Part shown: in pieces, positions 41,050 through 50,674 of the stretch
Layout of the letters: the number at the start of each line of letters is the position of its first letter
Position numbering within the stretch: the first letter of the stretch is position 1
Assembly (NCBI RefSeq): GCF_024753215.1
Contig: NZ_JANUGV010000001.1
Coordinates: forward strand, 1,488,001-1,552,000
Reading direction: 5' to 3'
DNA length: 64,000 bases
From: Massilia solisilvae
GTDB taxonomy: Bacteria; Pseudomonadota; Gammaproteobacteria; Burkholderiales; Burkholderiaceae_D
Made by a program: the position numbers and the translations under genes
The notes under the pieces: model-generated
What the model saw: only the letters and a program-made list of their open reading frames with translations
Database searches by the model: none
Told to the model about the DNA's origin: nothing

Positions 41050-41084
41050 TTGGACGCGTGGGCAGGAAACCTGCCCACCCTACG
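41050..41084. repeat. Palindromic repeat, family B copy 1
   Basis: GCGTGGGCAGG-AAA-CCTGCCCACCC forms a strong hairpin between two convergent genes (EAL regulator and ppsR). Two more copies, in opposite orientations, flank the guaB-guaA junction at 54244-54278 and 54316-54350. The rest of the 40941-41107 gap shows nothing else. Confidence 0.75.
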
Positions 41085-41107
41085 TTCCTACGATGCTCGC
41101 GCGCCGC

Positions 41108-41962
41108 TCAGGAGTTGTTCCGATCCGGCTTGATCTCCTGCAGGATCGTGGTCGCGATCTCCTCGATCGACTTGGTGGTCGAGGACAGCCAGCGTATCCC
41201 CTCGCGCTGCATCATCTGCTCGGCCTCGTTGATCTCGTAGCGGCAATTCTGCAGCGATGCGTATTTACTCCCTGCGCGCCGCTCGTTCCGGATCTGCGAC
41301 AGGCGTTCCGGCGATATCGTCAGCCCGAACAGCTTGTGCCTGAACTCCGGCAGCGCCGACGGCAACCTGCCGCGTTCAAAGTCGTCCGGAATCAAGGGGT
41401 AATTGGCCGCCTTCAGACCATATTGCATGGCCAGATACAGGCTGGTCGGCGTCTTGCCGGAGCGCGACACGCCCACCAGGATCACGTCGGCCTCGGCCAG
41501 GTTCTTGTGCGACTGCCCGTCATCGTGCGCCAGCGAAAAGTTGATCGCCTCGATGCGGTTCTTGTACTCCTCGGTGTCCACCGTGTTGTGGATACGCCCG
41601 ATCGTATGGGTCGATTTGACGCCAAGCTCCTGCTCCATCGGCGCCACGAAGGTCTGGAACAGGTCCATGTGCATGCCATTGGCGGCCCGGATGATCGCCG
41701 ACAGCTTGGGCGTGACCAGGGTCGAGAACACAATCGGTCTCTGCTGGTCTACCGAAAAGACCTCGTTGATGCGGCGCGCAGCGTCGTGCGCCTTGTCGAT
41801 GCTGTCGATGAACGGCAGACGGATTTGCCGGAACCGCATCTCGAACTGGCTCAACACTGCGTGGCCGAATGTTTCTGCTGTGATACCGGTTCCGTCCGAT
41901 ACAAAAAAGACAGTTCTGGTGGACGTGGGGAGCGCTTGGGGGGTATCGGCCGTCATTTTCAA
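41108..41962 (-). CDS. ppsR: PEP synthase regulatory protein (bifunctional kinase/pyrophosphorylase)
   Basis: Controls PEP synthase by ADP-dependent phosphorylation and Pi-dependent dephosphorylation of a threonine. 284 residues of the DUF299 family, P-loop GVSRSGKT at 164-171, with conserved [18 protein letters not shown] and [10 protein letters not shown]... blocks. ATG 41956 (MTADTP) is an alternative start two codons in. It is divergent from ppsA, its target, with a shared 178-base promoter region. Confidence 0.96.
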   Translation of the reverse strand: MKMTADTPQALPTSTRTVFFVSDGTGITAETFGHAVLSQFEMRFRQIRLPFIDSIDKAHDAARRINEVFSVDQQRPIVFSTLVTPKLSAIIRAANGMHMDLFQTFVAPMEQELGVKSTHTIGRIHNTVDTEEYKNRIEAINFSLAHDDGQSHKNLAEADVILVGVSRSGKTPTSLYLAMQYGLKAANYPLIPDDFERGRLPSALPEFRHKLFGLTISPERLSQIRNERRAGSKYASLQNCRYEINEAEQMMQREGIRWLSSTTKSIEEIATTILQEIKPDRNNS

Positions 41963-42005
41963 AATTTTGTTTGTTCAATGCGCACCAAATCTCCAGACTT
42001 GTGCG

Positions 42006-42034
42006 CTGTAAATCCTAGCTGCCCGGAGTACAAT
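42006..42034 (+). promoter_or_regulatory. Probable ppsA promoter
   Basis: CTGTAA (42006-42011) and TACAAT (42029-42034) with a 17-base spacer lie ~107 bases before ppsA ATG. The -35 is a partial match, consistent with a regulated promoter. The long leader (42040-42140) shows no gene. Confidence 0.45.
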
Positions 42035-42140
42035 GCTGGGCAACGGTTTTTGCATTGTGCTGCACGACGCGAAGAATAACAAGAAAACACCGTCGTTCGG
42101 CCAGGCACGAAAGATTTCCATCATCATAAGGTGTTTAACC

Positions 42141-44582
42141 ATGACTAACTTGTCAAATGCAGCACTGCAAGTGCCGCAGGCGGCGGACGGCAGCAACGTC
42201 TACGTCGCCTCGTTCGAGGACCTGCGCATGACCGACGTCGAGTCGGTCGGCGGCAAAAATGCGTCCCTGGGCGAGATGATCAGCCAGCTGGCGCATGCCG
42301 GCGTGCGTGTGCCGGGCGGCTTTGCCACCACGGCGGCGGCTTTCCGCGACTTCCTCGGCCACAGCGTCGATGGCGGCGCATCGCTGGCCGACCGCATCGC
42401 CAAGCGCCTGGAAAACCTGAACGTGGACGACGTGCGCGCGCTGGCTGCGGCCGGCGCCGAAATCCGCCAGTGGATCGTCGACACCCCGTTCCAGCCGCGC
42501 CTGGAGCAGGAAATCCGCGCCTTCTACGACCGCCTGGTGGCCGGTTCGACGACCGAAATGTCGTTCGCCGTCCGTTCGTCGGCCACCGCCGAAGACCTGC
42601 CGGACGCCTCGTTCGCGGGCCAGCAGGAGACCTTCCTGAACGTGGTGGGCATCGACAACGTGCTCGAAGCGATGAAGCACGTGTTCGCTTCGCTGTACAA
42701 CGACCGCGCGATCTCGTACCGCGTGCACAAGGGCTTCACCCACGCCGAAGTGGCGCTGTCGGCCGGCGTGCAGCGCATGGTGCGCTCCGACCTGGGCGCC
42801 TCGGGCGTGATGTTCACGATCGACACCGAGTCGGGCTTCAAGGACGTGGTGTTCATCACCTCGAGCTATGGCCTGGGCGAGACCGTGGTGCAGGGCGCGG
42901 TCAACCCGGACGAGTTCTACGTGCACAAGCCGATGCTCGCGCAGGGCAAGTGCCCGGTCATCCGCCGCAACCTGGGCTCCAAGCTCATCAAGATGGAATT
43001 CACGCCGGAAGCCAAGGCCGGCCGCTCGGTCAAGACCGTGGACGTGCCCATCGAGCAGCGCAACCGCTACTCGCTCAAGGACGACGAGATCATCGAACTG
43101 GCCAAGTACGCGGTCATCATCGAGAACCACTACGGCCGTCCGATGGACATCGAGTGGGGCAAGGACGGCCGCGACGGCAAGCTGTACATCCTGCAGGCGC
43201 GTCCGGAAACCGTGAAGTCGCAGCAGAAGGCCGGCGACGCGCAGCAGCGCTTCACCCTCAAGGGCAAGGGCACCGTGCTCGCTTCGGGCCGCGCGATCGG
43301 CCAGAAGATCGGCGCAGGCCCCGTGCGCGTGATCCACGACCCGTCCGAAATGGAACGCGTCCAGCCGGGCGACGTGCTGGTGGCCGACATGACCGACCCG
43401 AACTGGGAGCCGGTGATGAAGCGCGCTTCGGCCATCGTCACCAACCGCGGCGGCCGTACCTGCCACGCGGCGATCATTGCGCGTGAGCTGGGCGTGCCGG
43501 CAGTCGTGGGCTGCGGCGACGCCACCGAAACGCTCAAGGACGGCACTTTTGTCACCGTCTCGTGCGCCGAAGGCGACGAGGGCAAGATCTACGACGGCCT
43601 GCTGGAAACCGAGGTGACCGAGGTCTCGCGCGGCGAACTGCCGCCGCTCAAATCGAAGATCATGCTCAACGTCGGCAACCCGCAGCTCGCGTTCGACTTC
43701 CAGTCGGTGCCGAACGCCGGTGTGGGCCTGGCGCGCCTCGAGTTCATCATCAACAACAACATCGGCGTGCACCCGAAGGCCATCCTCGAGTACCCGAACA
43801 TCGACCCGGACCTGAAGAAGGCCGTGGAATCGGTGGCGCGTGGCCACGCATCGCCGCGCGCGTTCTACGTGGACAAGCTGGCCGAAGGCGTGGCGACCAT
43901 CGCCGCCGCGTTCTGGCCGAAGACCGTCATCGTGCGCCTGTCCGACTTCAAGTCGAACGAGTACAAGAAGCTGATCGGCGGCTCGCGCTACGAGCCGGAC
44001 GAAGAAAACCCGATGCTGGGCTTCCGCGGCGCCGCCCGCTACCTGGCCGAGGACTTTGCCGAGTCGTTCGAGATGGAATGCGCCGCGATGAAGCGCGTGC
44101 GTAACGACATGGGCCTGACCAACGTCGAGCTGATGGTGCCGTTCGTGCGTACGCTGGGCCAGGCCGAGAAGGTGGTCGAGCTGCTGGCCAAGAATGGCCT
44201 CAAGCGCGGCGAGAACGGCCTGCGCCTGATCATGATGTGCGAGGTTCCCTCGAATGCGATCCTGGCCGAGCAGTTCCTGCAGCATTTCGACGGCTTCTCG
44301 ATCGGCTCGAACGACCTGACCCAGCTGACCCTGGGCCTGGACCGCGACTCCGGCATGGAGCTCCTGGCCAAGGACTTCGACGAGCGCGATCCGGCGGTCA
44401 AGGCAATGCTGTCGATGGCGATCAAGGCTTGCCTGGCACAGGGCAAGTACATCGGCATCTGCGGGCAGGGCCCGTCCGACAACCCGGACTTCGCGGTCTG
44501 GCTGATGGAGCAGGGCATCGAGTCGATGTCGCTGAACCCGGACTCCGTGATCGACACCTGGCAGACGCTGGCCAAGCTGTAA
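42141..44582 (+). CDS. ppsA: Phosphoenolpyruvate synthase
   Basis: Converts pyruvate + ATP to PEP + AMP + Pi for gluconeogenesis. 813 residues: an N-terminal ATP-grasp domain ([33 protein letters not shown] spans its key Arg), a swivelling phosphohistidine domain with H442 in [14 protein letters not shown] and a C-terminal TIM barrel with [12 protein letters not shown] 42141 has AAGGTG 7 bases upstream; a longer frame to 42033 has no family likeness. Facing ppsR across a common regulatory region. Confidence 0.98.
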   Translation: MTNLSNAALQVPQAADGSNVYVASFEDLRMTDVESVGGKNASLGEMISQLAHAGVRVPGGFATTAAAFRDFLGHSVDGGASLADRIAKRLENLNVDDVRALAAAGAEIRQWIVDTPFQPRLEQEIRAFYDRLVAGSTTEMSFAVRSSATAEDLPDASFAGQQETFLNVVGIDNVLEAMKHVFASLYNDRAISYRVHKGFTHAEVALSAGVQRMVRSDLGASGVMFTIDTESGFKDVVFITSSYGLGETVVQGAVNPDEFYVHKPMLAQGKCPVIRRNLGSKLIKMEFTPEAKAGRSVKTVDVPIEQRNRYSLKDDEIIELAKYAVIIENHYGRPMDIEWGKDGRDGKLYILQARPETVKSQQKAGDAQQRFTLKGKGTVLASGRAIGQKIGAGPVRVIHDPSEMERVQPGDVLVADMTDPNWEPVMKRASAIVTNRGGRTCHAAIIARELGVPAVVGCGDATETLKDGTFVTVSCAEGDEGKIYDGLLETEVTEVSRGELPPLKSKIMLNVGNPQLAFDFQSVPNAGVGLARLEFIINNNIGVHPKAILEYPNIDPDLKKAVESVARGHASPRAFYVDKLAEGVATIAAAFWPKTVIVRLSDFKSNEYKKLIGGSRYEPDEENPMLGFRGAARYLAEDFAESFEMECAAMKRVRNDMGLTNVELMVPFVRTLGQAEKVVELLAKNGLKRGENGLRLIMMCEVPSNAILAEQFLQHFDGFSIGSNDLTQLTLGLDRDSGMELLAKDFDERDPAVKAMLSMAIKACLAQGKYIGICGQGPSDNPDFAVWLMEQGIESMSLNPDSVIDTWQTLAKL

Positions 44583-44610
44583 GGCTTGTCCCGGCCCGCT
44601 ACTTAAAGTC

Positions 44611-44638
44611 CGTCATTCCGGCTCCCGCCGGAACGACG
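44611..44638. repeat. Short palindromic repeat, family C copy 2
   Basis: CGTCATTCCGGC-TCCC-GCCGGAACGACG, a 28-base hairpin 29 bases after ppsA. It matches the element at 38852 with few changes in stem and loop. It could also help end ppsA transcription, though no T-run follows. Confidence 0.6.
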
Positions 44639-44675
44639 GCGGGGCGAGCTCAATGGTGAACAAACAACGAATCGG

Positions 44676-44703
44676 TTGACTCCCAGCCAAAAGGCGTTAC
44701 ACT
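44676..44703 (+). promoter_or_regulatory. Sigma70-type promoter upstream of the NfeD gene
   Basis: TTGACT (44676-44681) and TACACT (44698-44703), 16-base spacer. A terminator-like hairpin (44762-44798) lies between it and the first gene (44834), so transcripts may be attenuated or end as a ~90-base RNA. Confidence 0.6.
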
Positions 44704-44761
44704 GGCTGCGTGAAAGTTGTTTGATATAAAAACATCATAAAAAGCATAGCCCATCGTAGCG

Positions 44762-44798
44762 AAAACCCTCGTAGCCCTTGCGGGCCGCGGGGGTTTTT
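44762..44798 (+). terminator. Terminator/attenuator-like hairpin before the NfeD gene
   Basis: AAAACCC (44762-44768) pairs with GGGTTTT (44791-44797), with an inner GCCC/GGGC stem; the T-run is TTTTTG then TCTTTG. Because it lies after a promoter and before the CDS, it is placed as an attenuator or the end of a small RNA. Confidence 0.5.
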
Positions 44799-44833
44799 GT
44801 CTTTGAGGGGTGCCTCAACAGTGGGAGGTTGTA

Positions 44834-45256
44834 ATGTCTGATTGGATGAACTGGTTGGTAGCGGCGGGCGTAGTCGTGATCCTGGAGCTGTTCTCGGGCA
44901 CGTTCTACCTCTTGATGATTGCAATTGGCCTCGTGTTCGGGGCGCTGGCCGCGCTGGTGGGCGGATCGATACCGATGCAGGCGATTATCGCCGGCGTCAT
45001 TGGCGTGCTGGCCACGGGCCTGTTGCAACGCAGCCGTTTCGGCAAGCCTGCCAAGGCCAATGCCTCGCGCGACCATAACGTCAATCTCGACATCGGCCAG
45101 CGCGTGAGCGTGCCCGAATGGGAGGGCGGCAAGGCCCGCGTCATGTACCGCGGCGCGCTGTGGGATGTCGAACTGGGGCAGGGTGCATCGGCGCATCCCG
45201 GCGAGTTCAAGATCGTCGAGGTCCAGGGCAGCCGCCTGATCGTCTCCAATCCATAA
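44834..45256 (+). CDS. NfeD-family membrane protein
   Basis: 140 residues: hydrophobic helices at about 6-22, 24-45 and 50-66 followed by a C-terminal OB-fold domain (RDHNVNLDIGQRVSVPEWEG ... GEFKIVEVQGSRLIV). NfeD proteins of the short type partner SPFH/stomatin proteins in membrane quality control or raft-like organisation. Here the partner SPFH gene follows by 39 bases. ATG 44834 has GGGAGG 5 bases upstream. Confidence 0.92.
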   Translation: MSDWMNWLVAAGVVVILELFSGTFYLLMIAIGLVFGALAALVGGSIPMQAIIAGVIGVLATGLLQRSRFGKPAKANASRDHNVNLDIGQRVSVPEWEGGKARVMYRGALWDVELGQGASAHPGEFKIVEVQGSRLIVSNP

Positions 45257-45295
45257 GAAAACCATATAAATAATAATCATCCATAAGGGAGTCCC

Positions 45296-46216
45296 ATGGA
45301 AATCTCGTTCGGAACGGTCGCGCTGGTCATCTTCATCATTGCGCTTGTCTTCGTCTTCAAGACCATCCAGGTGGTGCCGCAGCAGCACGCGTGGGTGGTC
45401 GAGCGACTCGGCAAATACCATGCGACGCTGGCGCCGGGCCTGAACATCGTGGTGCCGTTCATCGACCGCATCGCGTACAAGCACATCCTCAAGGAGATCC
45501 CGCTCGACGTGCCGCCGCAGGTCTGCATCACCAAGGACAACACGCAGCTGCAGGTGGACGGCATCCTGTACTTCCAGGTGACCGACCCGATGCGCGCTTC
45601 GTACGGCGCCTCCAACTACATTCAGGCCATCACCCAGCTGGCCCAGACCACGCTGCGCTCGGTGATCGGCCGCATGGAGCTGGACAAGACGTTCGAAGAG
45701 CGCGAGCACATCAACACCACCATCGTGAACGCGATCGACGAGTCGGCCGCGAACTGGGGCGTCAAGGTGCTGCGCTACGAGATCAAGGACCTGACGCCGC
45801 CGGCCGAGATCCTGCATGCGATGCAGGCCCAGATCACCGCCGAGCGCGAGAAGCGCGCGCGCATTGCCGCTTCCGAAGGCCGCCGCCAGGAACAGATCAA
45901 CATTGCCGACGGTGAGAAGAACGCCGCCATCGCGCGCTCGGAGGGCGAGAAACAGTCGGCCATCAACCGCGCGCAAGGTGAGGCGGCGGCCATCGTCGCG
46001 CTGGCCGATGCAAGCGCCACCGCGCTGCGCCAGGTGGGCGCTGCGATCCGCGAGCCGGGCGGCGCGGACGCGGTGAACCTGCGCGTGGCCGAGGAGTACG
46101 TGAACGCGTTCGGCAACCTGGCCAAGACCAACAACGCGATCATCGTGCCGGCCAACATGGGCGACATGAGCACGCTCATCGCCAGCGCAATGCAGATCGT
46201 GAAGGCGCAGAAGTAA
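45296..46216 (+). CDS. SPFH/stomatin-family protein (QmcA-like paraslipin)
   Basis: 306 residues with one N-terminal membrane anchor (VALVIFIIALVFVFKTI), the SPFH/band 7 domain (QHAWVVERLGKYHATLAPGLN to about 190) and a coiled coil (about 190-245, Ala/Glu-rich). The C-terminal AMQIVKAQK region fits oligomerisation. This family forms ring-shaped membrane scaffolds, often with NfeD, its upstream neighbour. The TAA shares one base with the SDR gene ATG. No protease partner is in the immediate area. Confidence 0.95.
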   Translation: MEISFGTVALVIFIIALVFVFKTIQVVPQQHAWVVERLGKYHATLAPGLNIVVPFIDRIAYKHILKEIPLDVPPQVCITKDNTQLQVDGILYFQVTDPMRASYGASNYIQAITQLAQTTLRSVIGRMELDKTFEEREHINTTIVNAIDESAANWGVKVLRYEIKDLTPPAEILHAMQAQITAEREKRARIAASEGRRQEQINIADGEKNAAIARSEGEKQSAINRAQGEAAAIVALADASATALRQVGAAIREPGGADAVNLRVAEEYVNAFGNLAKTNNAIIVPANMGDMSTLIASAMQIVKAQK

Positions 46217-47022
46217 TGCAGGTGGTGGTCGTCACCGGCGGCTCGGACGGCATAGGCGCCGAGATCGCGCGCCAGCTCGCCGCCCGCCACCGCAGCGACG
46301 TGGCGCTGGTGCTGGCTGCCCGCAATCCCGAGCAGCTGGCCGCCGTCGCGCGCGAGTGCGAACAACTGGGCGCGCAGGCGCTCGCGGTGCCAACCGACGT
46401 GTCGGTGCGCGCACAGTGCCAGCAGCTCATCGCCGCCACCGTCGAGCGCTTCGGCACGATCGACGTCCTGGTCAATAACGCCGGCCGCTCGGCGCACGCC
46501 TTATTCGAGGACGTGGCGGACCTGGGTTGGTACGAGGACCTGATGCGCGTGAACCTGTGGGGCAGCGTGTGGTGCACCCAGGCCGCGCTGCCGTACCTGA
46601 AGGCCGCGCGCGGACGCATCGTGGCCGTGTCTTCGCTCGCGGGGCTGCTCGGCGTGCCAGGCCGCACGGCGTACAGCGCCACCAAGTTCGCGATGGCCGG
46701 GTTCTTCGAAGCCTTGCGCGCCGAGCTCAAGGGCGCGGGGGTGAGCGTGACGGTCGCCTATCCGGGCGTGGTCGCGACGCGCATCCGACATCGCGGCTTT
46801 AACGCGGCCGGCCAGGCGCTGGGCGAAAGCCTGCTCAAGGAAGAGGGCGCGATGACGGCAGGGCAAGCCGCGCGACTGATCATCGACGGCATGCAGCAGC
46901 GCCGGCGCGAGGTCGTGATGACGGCCAAGGGTAAACTGGGCCGCTTCATCAAGCTCGTGGCGCCTGGCCTGGTTGAGCGCATGGCGCTTGCGGCCCTCAA
47001 GAACGACGCCCGGCCGCGCTGA
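46216..47022 (+). CDS. Short-chain dehydrogenase/reductase
   Basis: 268 residues with the classic SDR signature: NAD(P) motif TGGSDGIGAE (7-16), NNAG (87-90), catalytic Ser (139/140), Y153 and K157 in YSATK. The substrate is unknown. The C-terminal region beyond about 200 (ESLLKEEGAMTAGQAARLI) and a last hydrophobic stretch resemble DHRS7-like/SDR7 membrane-associated members. Overlap with the SPFH gene (TAATG) means translation is linked. Confidence 0.92.
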   Translation: MQVVVVTGGSDGIGAEIARQLAARHRSDVALVLAARNPEQLAAVARECEQLGAQALAVPTDVSVRAQCQQLIAATVERFGTIDVLVNNAGRSAHALFEDVADLGWYEDLMRVNLWGSVWCTQAALPYLKAARGRIVAVSSLAGLLGVPGRTAYSATKFAMAGFFEALRAELKGAGVSVTVAYPGVVATRIRHRGFNAAGQALGESLLKEEGAMTAGQAARLIIDGMQQRRREVVMTAKGKLGRFIKLVAPGLVERMALAALKNDARPR

Positions 47023-47033
47023 CCGCGCCGGGC

Positions 47034-47414
47034 ATGCACGCATCAATTCGTATGACTCAACGACGCATCCTTGCCGCCATCCTGCTCGTGATGGTATTCG
47101 ACGGTTTTCTCGACGCGACCTATACGTGGCGGGGCGGTTCGCAGCCGCTGGCATGGAGCGCGCCGCTCACGCTGGTCGTCAGCTTCCTCACCTTCGTTTG
47201 GTACCGCCGTGACAGCGATCAGTACGGCTACCGCCGCAGTCTCGGCCTGAACATCGCCATTATCCTGCTCACGCCGGTCGCGATGCCTTACTACCTGCTG
47301 CGTAGCCGGCCCTCCGGCCAAAAGCTGCGCGCACTGCTCAAGTGTGTTGGCTTTGCGGTGCTGATCGTGCTGTCGGCGGCGCTGGGCATGGTGCTGAGCG
47401 GCCACCCGCTCTGA
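47034..47414 (+). CDS. Small inner-membrane protein of unknown function
   Basis: 126 residues (or 120 from ATG 47052), with three or four hydrophobic helices (about 12-30, 42-58, 72-92, 102-122) and conserved-looking charged loops (WYRRDSDQYGYRRSLGL). It is not recognised as a named family. It starts 11 bases after the SDR gene and so could be the fourth member of the NfeD-SPFH-SDR unit. Neither start has a clear ribosome binding site. Confidence 0.7.
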   Translation: MHASIRMTQRRILAAILLVMVFDGFLDATYTWRGGSQPLAWSAPLTLVVSFLTFVWYRRDSDQYGYRRSLGLNIAIILLTPVAMPYYLLRSRPSGQKLRALLKCVGFAVLIVLSAALGMVLSGHPL

Positions 47415-47523
47415 GGCTTCAGCCGACACCGTGCCGGCAGAGGTCGGGCGATTGCCGTTTAAGCATCCTTAAAGAATGCTCGCGTATAAAGACACCCATA
47501 CCAACTCAACAGGGAGTCCTGCG

Positions 47524-48189
47524 ATGAAAGACTGGGTCCGCGACAACAAGAGCTTCTTGATGACGCTGTGCCTGATCGGCGTGTTCCGCTCGGCGGTCGC
47601 GGAGATCAACGCCATTCCGTCCGGCTCGATGCGGCCCAATCTGCTCGAAGGCGACGTGGTGCTGGTCAACCGCACCGCGTACAACCTGAAGGTGCCGCTC
47701 ACCGACAAGGTGCTGGCCCGGCTGGGCGATCCGGCCTGTGGCGACGTGGTCACCTTCCATTCGCCCAAGGATGGCGAACGCCTGATCAAGCGCGTGATCG
47801 CGCTGCCGGGCGACGTGGTCGAGATGCGCAACGAGCGCCTGATCATCAACGGAAAGGCGGCCGGTTACGAGGTGCAGGGCGTGGCGCGCGAGTCGATCGG
47901 CGGCGGCCAGGTCGATGCGGTGCGGCTGGACGAGACCCTGGGCGGCAAGCACCACAGCATCCAGCTCCTGCCCGAGATCGATGCCGCGCGCAGCTTCGGC
48001 CCGGTGACGATCCCGCAGGACCAGTATCTCGTGTTGGGCGACAACCGCGACAACAGCGCCGACTCGCGCTACATCGGCCTGGTGCCGCGCGAACTGTTGA
48101 TCGGCCGCGCCGAGCGTGTGCTGGTCTCGGCCGATTACCTGGGCAACTGGCTGCCGCGCCCGGGCCGCTTCGGCATGTCGCTGCGTTGA
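47524..48189 (+). CDS. lepB: Signal peptidase I (S26A), short form
   Basis: Cleaves Sec signal peptides at the outer face of the inner membrane. 221 residues, shorter than the lepA-linked LepB of proteobacteria and with one N-terminal helix (SFLMTLCLIGVF). Catalytic Ser S35 in IPSGSMRPNL, Lys K89 in RLIKRVIALPGD and box E GDNRDNSADSR are all present. ATG 47524 has AGGGAG 9 bases upstream. Not beside lepA or rnc, so probably a second signal peptidase in this genome; a dedicated substrate cannot be inferred. Confidence 0.93.
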   Translation: MKDWVRDNKSFLMTLCLIGVFRSAVAEINAIPSGSMRPNLLEGDVVLVNRTAYNLKVPLTDKVLARLGDPACGDVVTFHSPKDGERLIKRVIALPGDVVEMRNERLIINGKAAGYEVQGVARESIGGGQVDAVRLDETLGGKHHSIQLLPEIDAARSFGPVTIPQDQYLVLGDNRDNSADSRYIGLVPRELLIGRAERVLVSADYLGNWLPRPGRFGMSLR

Positions 48190-48209
48190 AGGACCCGGGC
48201 GCCGGCCCG

Positions 48210-49301
48210 CTAGTCGTGGCCGTGCTCGCCGGGCGCCACGTCGATGCGGCCGTACAGCCCGTGCTGCTCGTCCTGCGGGCCGGACGCAAAGAACAGCGTG
48301 TTGGTCGGCTGCTGCTGCACGCCGTTGCCGAAGGCGATCCCCCACAGGCCGTCGATGCGGATCGGCCTTCTGTGCTCATCGAGCAGCCGGCCTTCCCAGT
48401 GGCCGGTGTCCAGATCGTAGGCATTGATGATGCCGTTGCCGAAGTTCCCCACCAGTAGCCGGTTGCCGAAATGGCCGAAGCTCGCCGGCGCCAGCGCCAT
48501 GCCCCATGGCGCATTCAGTTCGCCGCGCGAAATCAGGCGCCGCACGAAGTGGCCCTGCGGGTCGAACACGCTCACGAAGCCGAAGCCCGGCCCGGGCACG
48601 TCGTCCTCGGCGTCGGCGTCCTGCTTGGCATAGCTCACGTAGATATCGCCGGCGATGGCCTGGATGCCGAACGGCGCGTAGCCGGACGGGATGGCCGGAT
48701 CGCGGAACGCGCCCGGCCCCAGCAGGATCGGGTTGAACGCGCCGTCGTACACGTCGACCTTGTTATTGTGGAAGTCGGTCGCGTAGAGCAGGGGACTGCC
48801 GCCGTTGCCGCTCAACGCCAGCCCCTTGTAGATGGCGCCGACATTGTTGATGACTCGGATCGCGGTGGTCGGCTCCACGTTTGGCGCCCATGCCGAAATG
48901 CCGCCGTCCTCGCTGGCGAAGATGAAGCGTGCCGGGCCCGATACGCGGTCGTGCGTGACCACGAATTCCGGCCCGCCGTAGAACACGATTCCGGTCGGGT
49001 TGCCGGTCTTGTTGCCCGGGGCCGGCGGAATGGTCACCACCAGCGGCTGCTTGTTGCCGTTGCCGTCGTACAGCGTCGACACGCCGGTGCCGTTGTCGGC
49101 CACCCAGGCCACGGCGAATGGATTGAACGCCAGCCCCCACGCGTTGACCAGTTGCGGGTCGTGGTGCTCGGCGGGAATCGCAACGGTGTCGGAAACGAGG
49201 TTGCGCTGGTGGTAGCGGCCCTGCGTGGCGCAGCCGGCAGTCATTGCAACGACGGCGCACGTGCCAAGTGCCAAGGCGAGCCTGCGATGGATGATGTTCA
49301 T
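48210..49301 (-). CDS. TIGR03118-family lipoprotein, predicted beta-propeller
   Basis: 363 residues. Lipobox TAGC after a signal peptide (MNIIHRRLALALGTCAVVAM) marks a lipoprotein. The mature part matches the TIGR03118 family by eye: NLVSDTVAIPAEHHDPQLVN, NAWGLAFNPF, VADNGTG, a repeated pattern of G-x-D/N loops like a six-bladed propeller and LWGIAFGNG near the end. Function unknown in the literature I know. ATG 49301 is fixed by AGGAGG just upstream. Convergent with lepB. Confidence 0.85.
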   Translation of the reverse strand: MNIIHRRLALALGTCAVVAMTAGCATQGRYHQRNLVSDTVAIPAEHHDPQLVNAWGLAFNPFAVAWVADNGTGVSTLYDGNGNKQPLVVTIPPAPGNKTGNPTGIVFYGGPEFVVTHDRVSGPARFIFASEDGGISAWAPNVEPTTAIRVINNVGAIYKGLALSGNGGSPLLYATDFHNNKVDVYDGAFNPILLGPGAFRDPAIPSGYAPFGIQAIAGDIYVSYAKQDADAEDDVPGPGFGFVSVFDPQGHFVRRLISRGELNAPWGMALAPASFGHFGNRLLVGNFGNGIINAYDLDTGHWEGRLLDEHRRPIRIDGLWGIAFGNGVQQQPTNTLFFASGPQDEQHGLYGRIDVAPGEHGHD

Positions 49302-49467
49302 GGTTAAGTCCTCCTGAGCGTGTTCAGACGAGCACATCAGTACTGATCTTCGTACGCCCGGACCGCGTCGCGTTGAGCGAACCCAATGGCGGCCTCAGGT
49401 GGAATTGAGCGAATGCCGCTACAATCGCGGATTGCTTTCGAGGAATTTACCCAGAGGACAAGGCTGT

Positions 49468-50670
49468 ATGCATAAGATCCTGACGGTGGTGCTGGCATGC
49501 CTGGGCATGGTCGGCGCGCTCGCGATCGACACCTATTTGCCGTCGATGCCGGCGATCGGCCGCGTGTTTGGCGTCGGCCCCGTTGCCGTGCAGCAGACAC
49601 TGAGCGTGTTCGTGTTCTGCTTCGCGTTCATGATGCTGTTTTACGGCACGCTGTCGGACTCGTTCGGGCGGCGCCCGGTGCTGCTCGCCGCGTTGTCGGT
49701 GTACGTGCTGGCCTCGATCGGTGCGGCCTGCGCGCCCACCTTCGGCTGGCTGCTGGCGTGCCGCGCGCTGCAGGGGCTGGCCGCCGGTTCCGGTTCGGTG
49801 ATCGGCCAGGCGATCGTGCAGGACCGCTTTGCCGGGCCGCAGGCGCAGAAGATGATGTCGCACATCATGATGGTGTTCGGCCTGGCGCCCGCCATCGCGC
49901 CGGTGCTGGGCGGCTGGCTGCACGTGACCTTTGGCTGGCGCGCGACCTTCGTGTTCCTGGCCGCGTTCGGCGCGCTGATGGTGGTGCTGTGCCTGCGCCT
50001 GGTGCCGGAGAGCCTGCCGGTCGAGAAGCGCCACGCCTTCCACCCGGTCGCCATCGCGCGCAACTACCTGATGGTGCTGCGCCACACGCGCTTCGTGCTG
50101 CTGTCGCTGTCGGTGGGCCTGGCCTTTGGCGGGCTGTCGCTGTACATCGGCTCGGCGGCCAACTTTGTGATGGAGATCCTGCACCTGCCGGAGACCGCGT
50201 TCGCTTGGCTGTTCATCCCGCTGATCGGCGGCTCGGTGATCGGCTCGGCCTGGGGCGGCAAGCGCGCCGGCAGGTTCACGCCCGAACGCATGAAGGGGAT
50301 CGGCTATGGCGCGATGGCGCTGGCCTGCGTGCACAATGTCGGCTACACGGCGCTGTTCCCGGCCGCGATCCCGTGGGCGGTGCTGCCGCTGGCGCTGTTC
50401 ACGTTCGGCCTGGCGGTGGCCGCGCCGGCGCTGCAGGTGATGGCGCTGGGACTGTTCCCGCACCACCGCGGGCTGGCCTCGTCGATGCTGTCGTTCATCC
50501 AGATGATGTCGTTCGCGCTGGTGTCCGGCCTGGTCGCGCCGCTGCTGTTCGACAGCGCACTTAACCTGGCATGCGGAGTGACGGTGGGGCTGGTGCTGAG
50601 CTTTGTGAGCTGGCAGGTGAGCTTGAAATTGAAGGATGAGCAGCCGGCGCCGGCCCTGGAGACTACCTAA
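49468..50670 (+). CDS. Bcr/CflA-family multidrug efflux MFS transporter
   Basis: 400 residues, twelve predicted membrane helices of the drug:H+ antiporter type. Motif A GTLSDSFGRRPVLL follows helix 2 and the family tag AIDTYLPSMPAI sits in helix 1. Bcr/CflA members export bicyclomycin, chloramphenicol or sulfonamides; the substrate here is unknown. ATG 49468 is supported by AGAGGACAAGG upstream. A -10-like TACAAT occurs at 49420-49425. Confidence 0.93.
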   Translation: MHKILTVVLACLGMVGALAIDTYLPSMPAIGRVFGVGPVAVQQTLSVFVFCFAFMMLFYGTLSDSFGRRPVLLAALSVYVLASIGAACAPTFGWLLACRALQGLAAGSGSVIGQAIVQDRFAGPQAQKMMSHIMMVFGLAPAIAPVLGGWLHVTFGWRATFVFLAAFGALMVVLCLRLVPESLPVEKRHAFHPVAIARNYLMVLRHTRFVLLSLSVGLAFGGLSLYIGSAANFVMEILHLPETAFAWLFIPLIGGSVIGSAWGGKRAGRFTPERMKGIGYGAMALACVHNVGYTALFPAAIPWAVLPLALFTFGLAVAAPALQVMALGLFPHHRGLASSMLSFIQMMSFALVSGLVAPLLFDSALNLACGVTVGLVLSFVSWQVSLKLKDEQPAPALETT

Positions 50671-50674
50671 GCAC

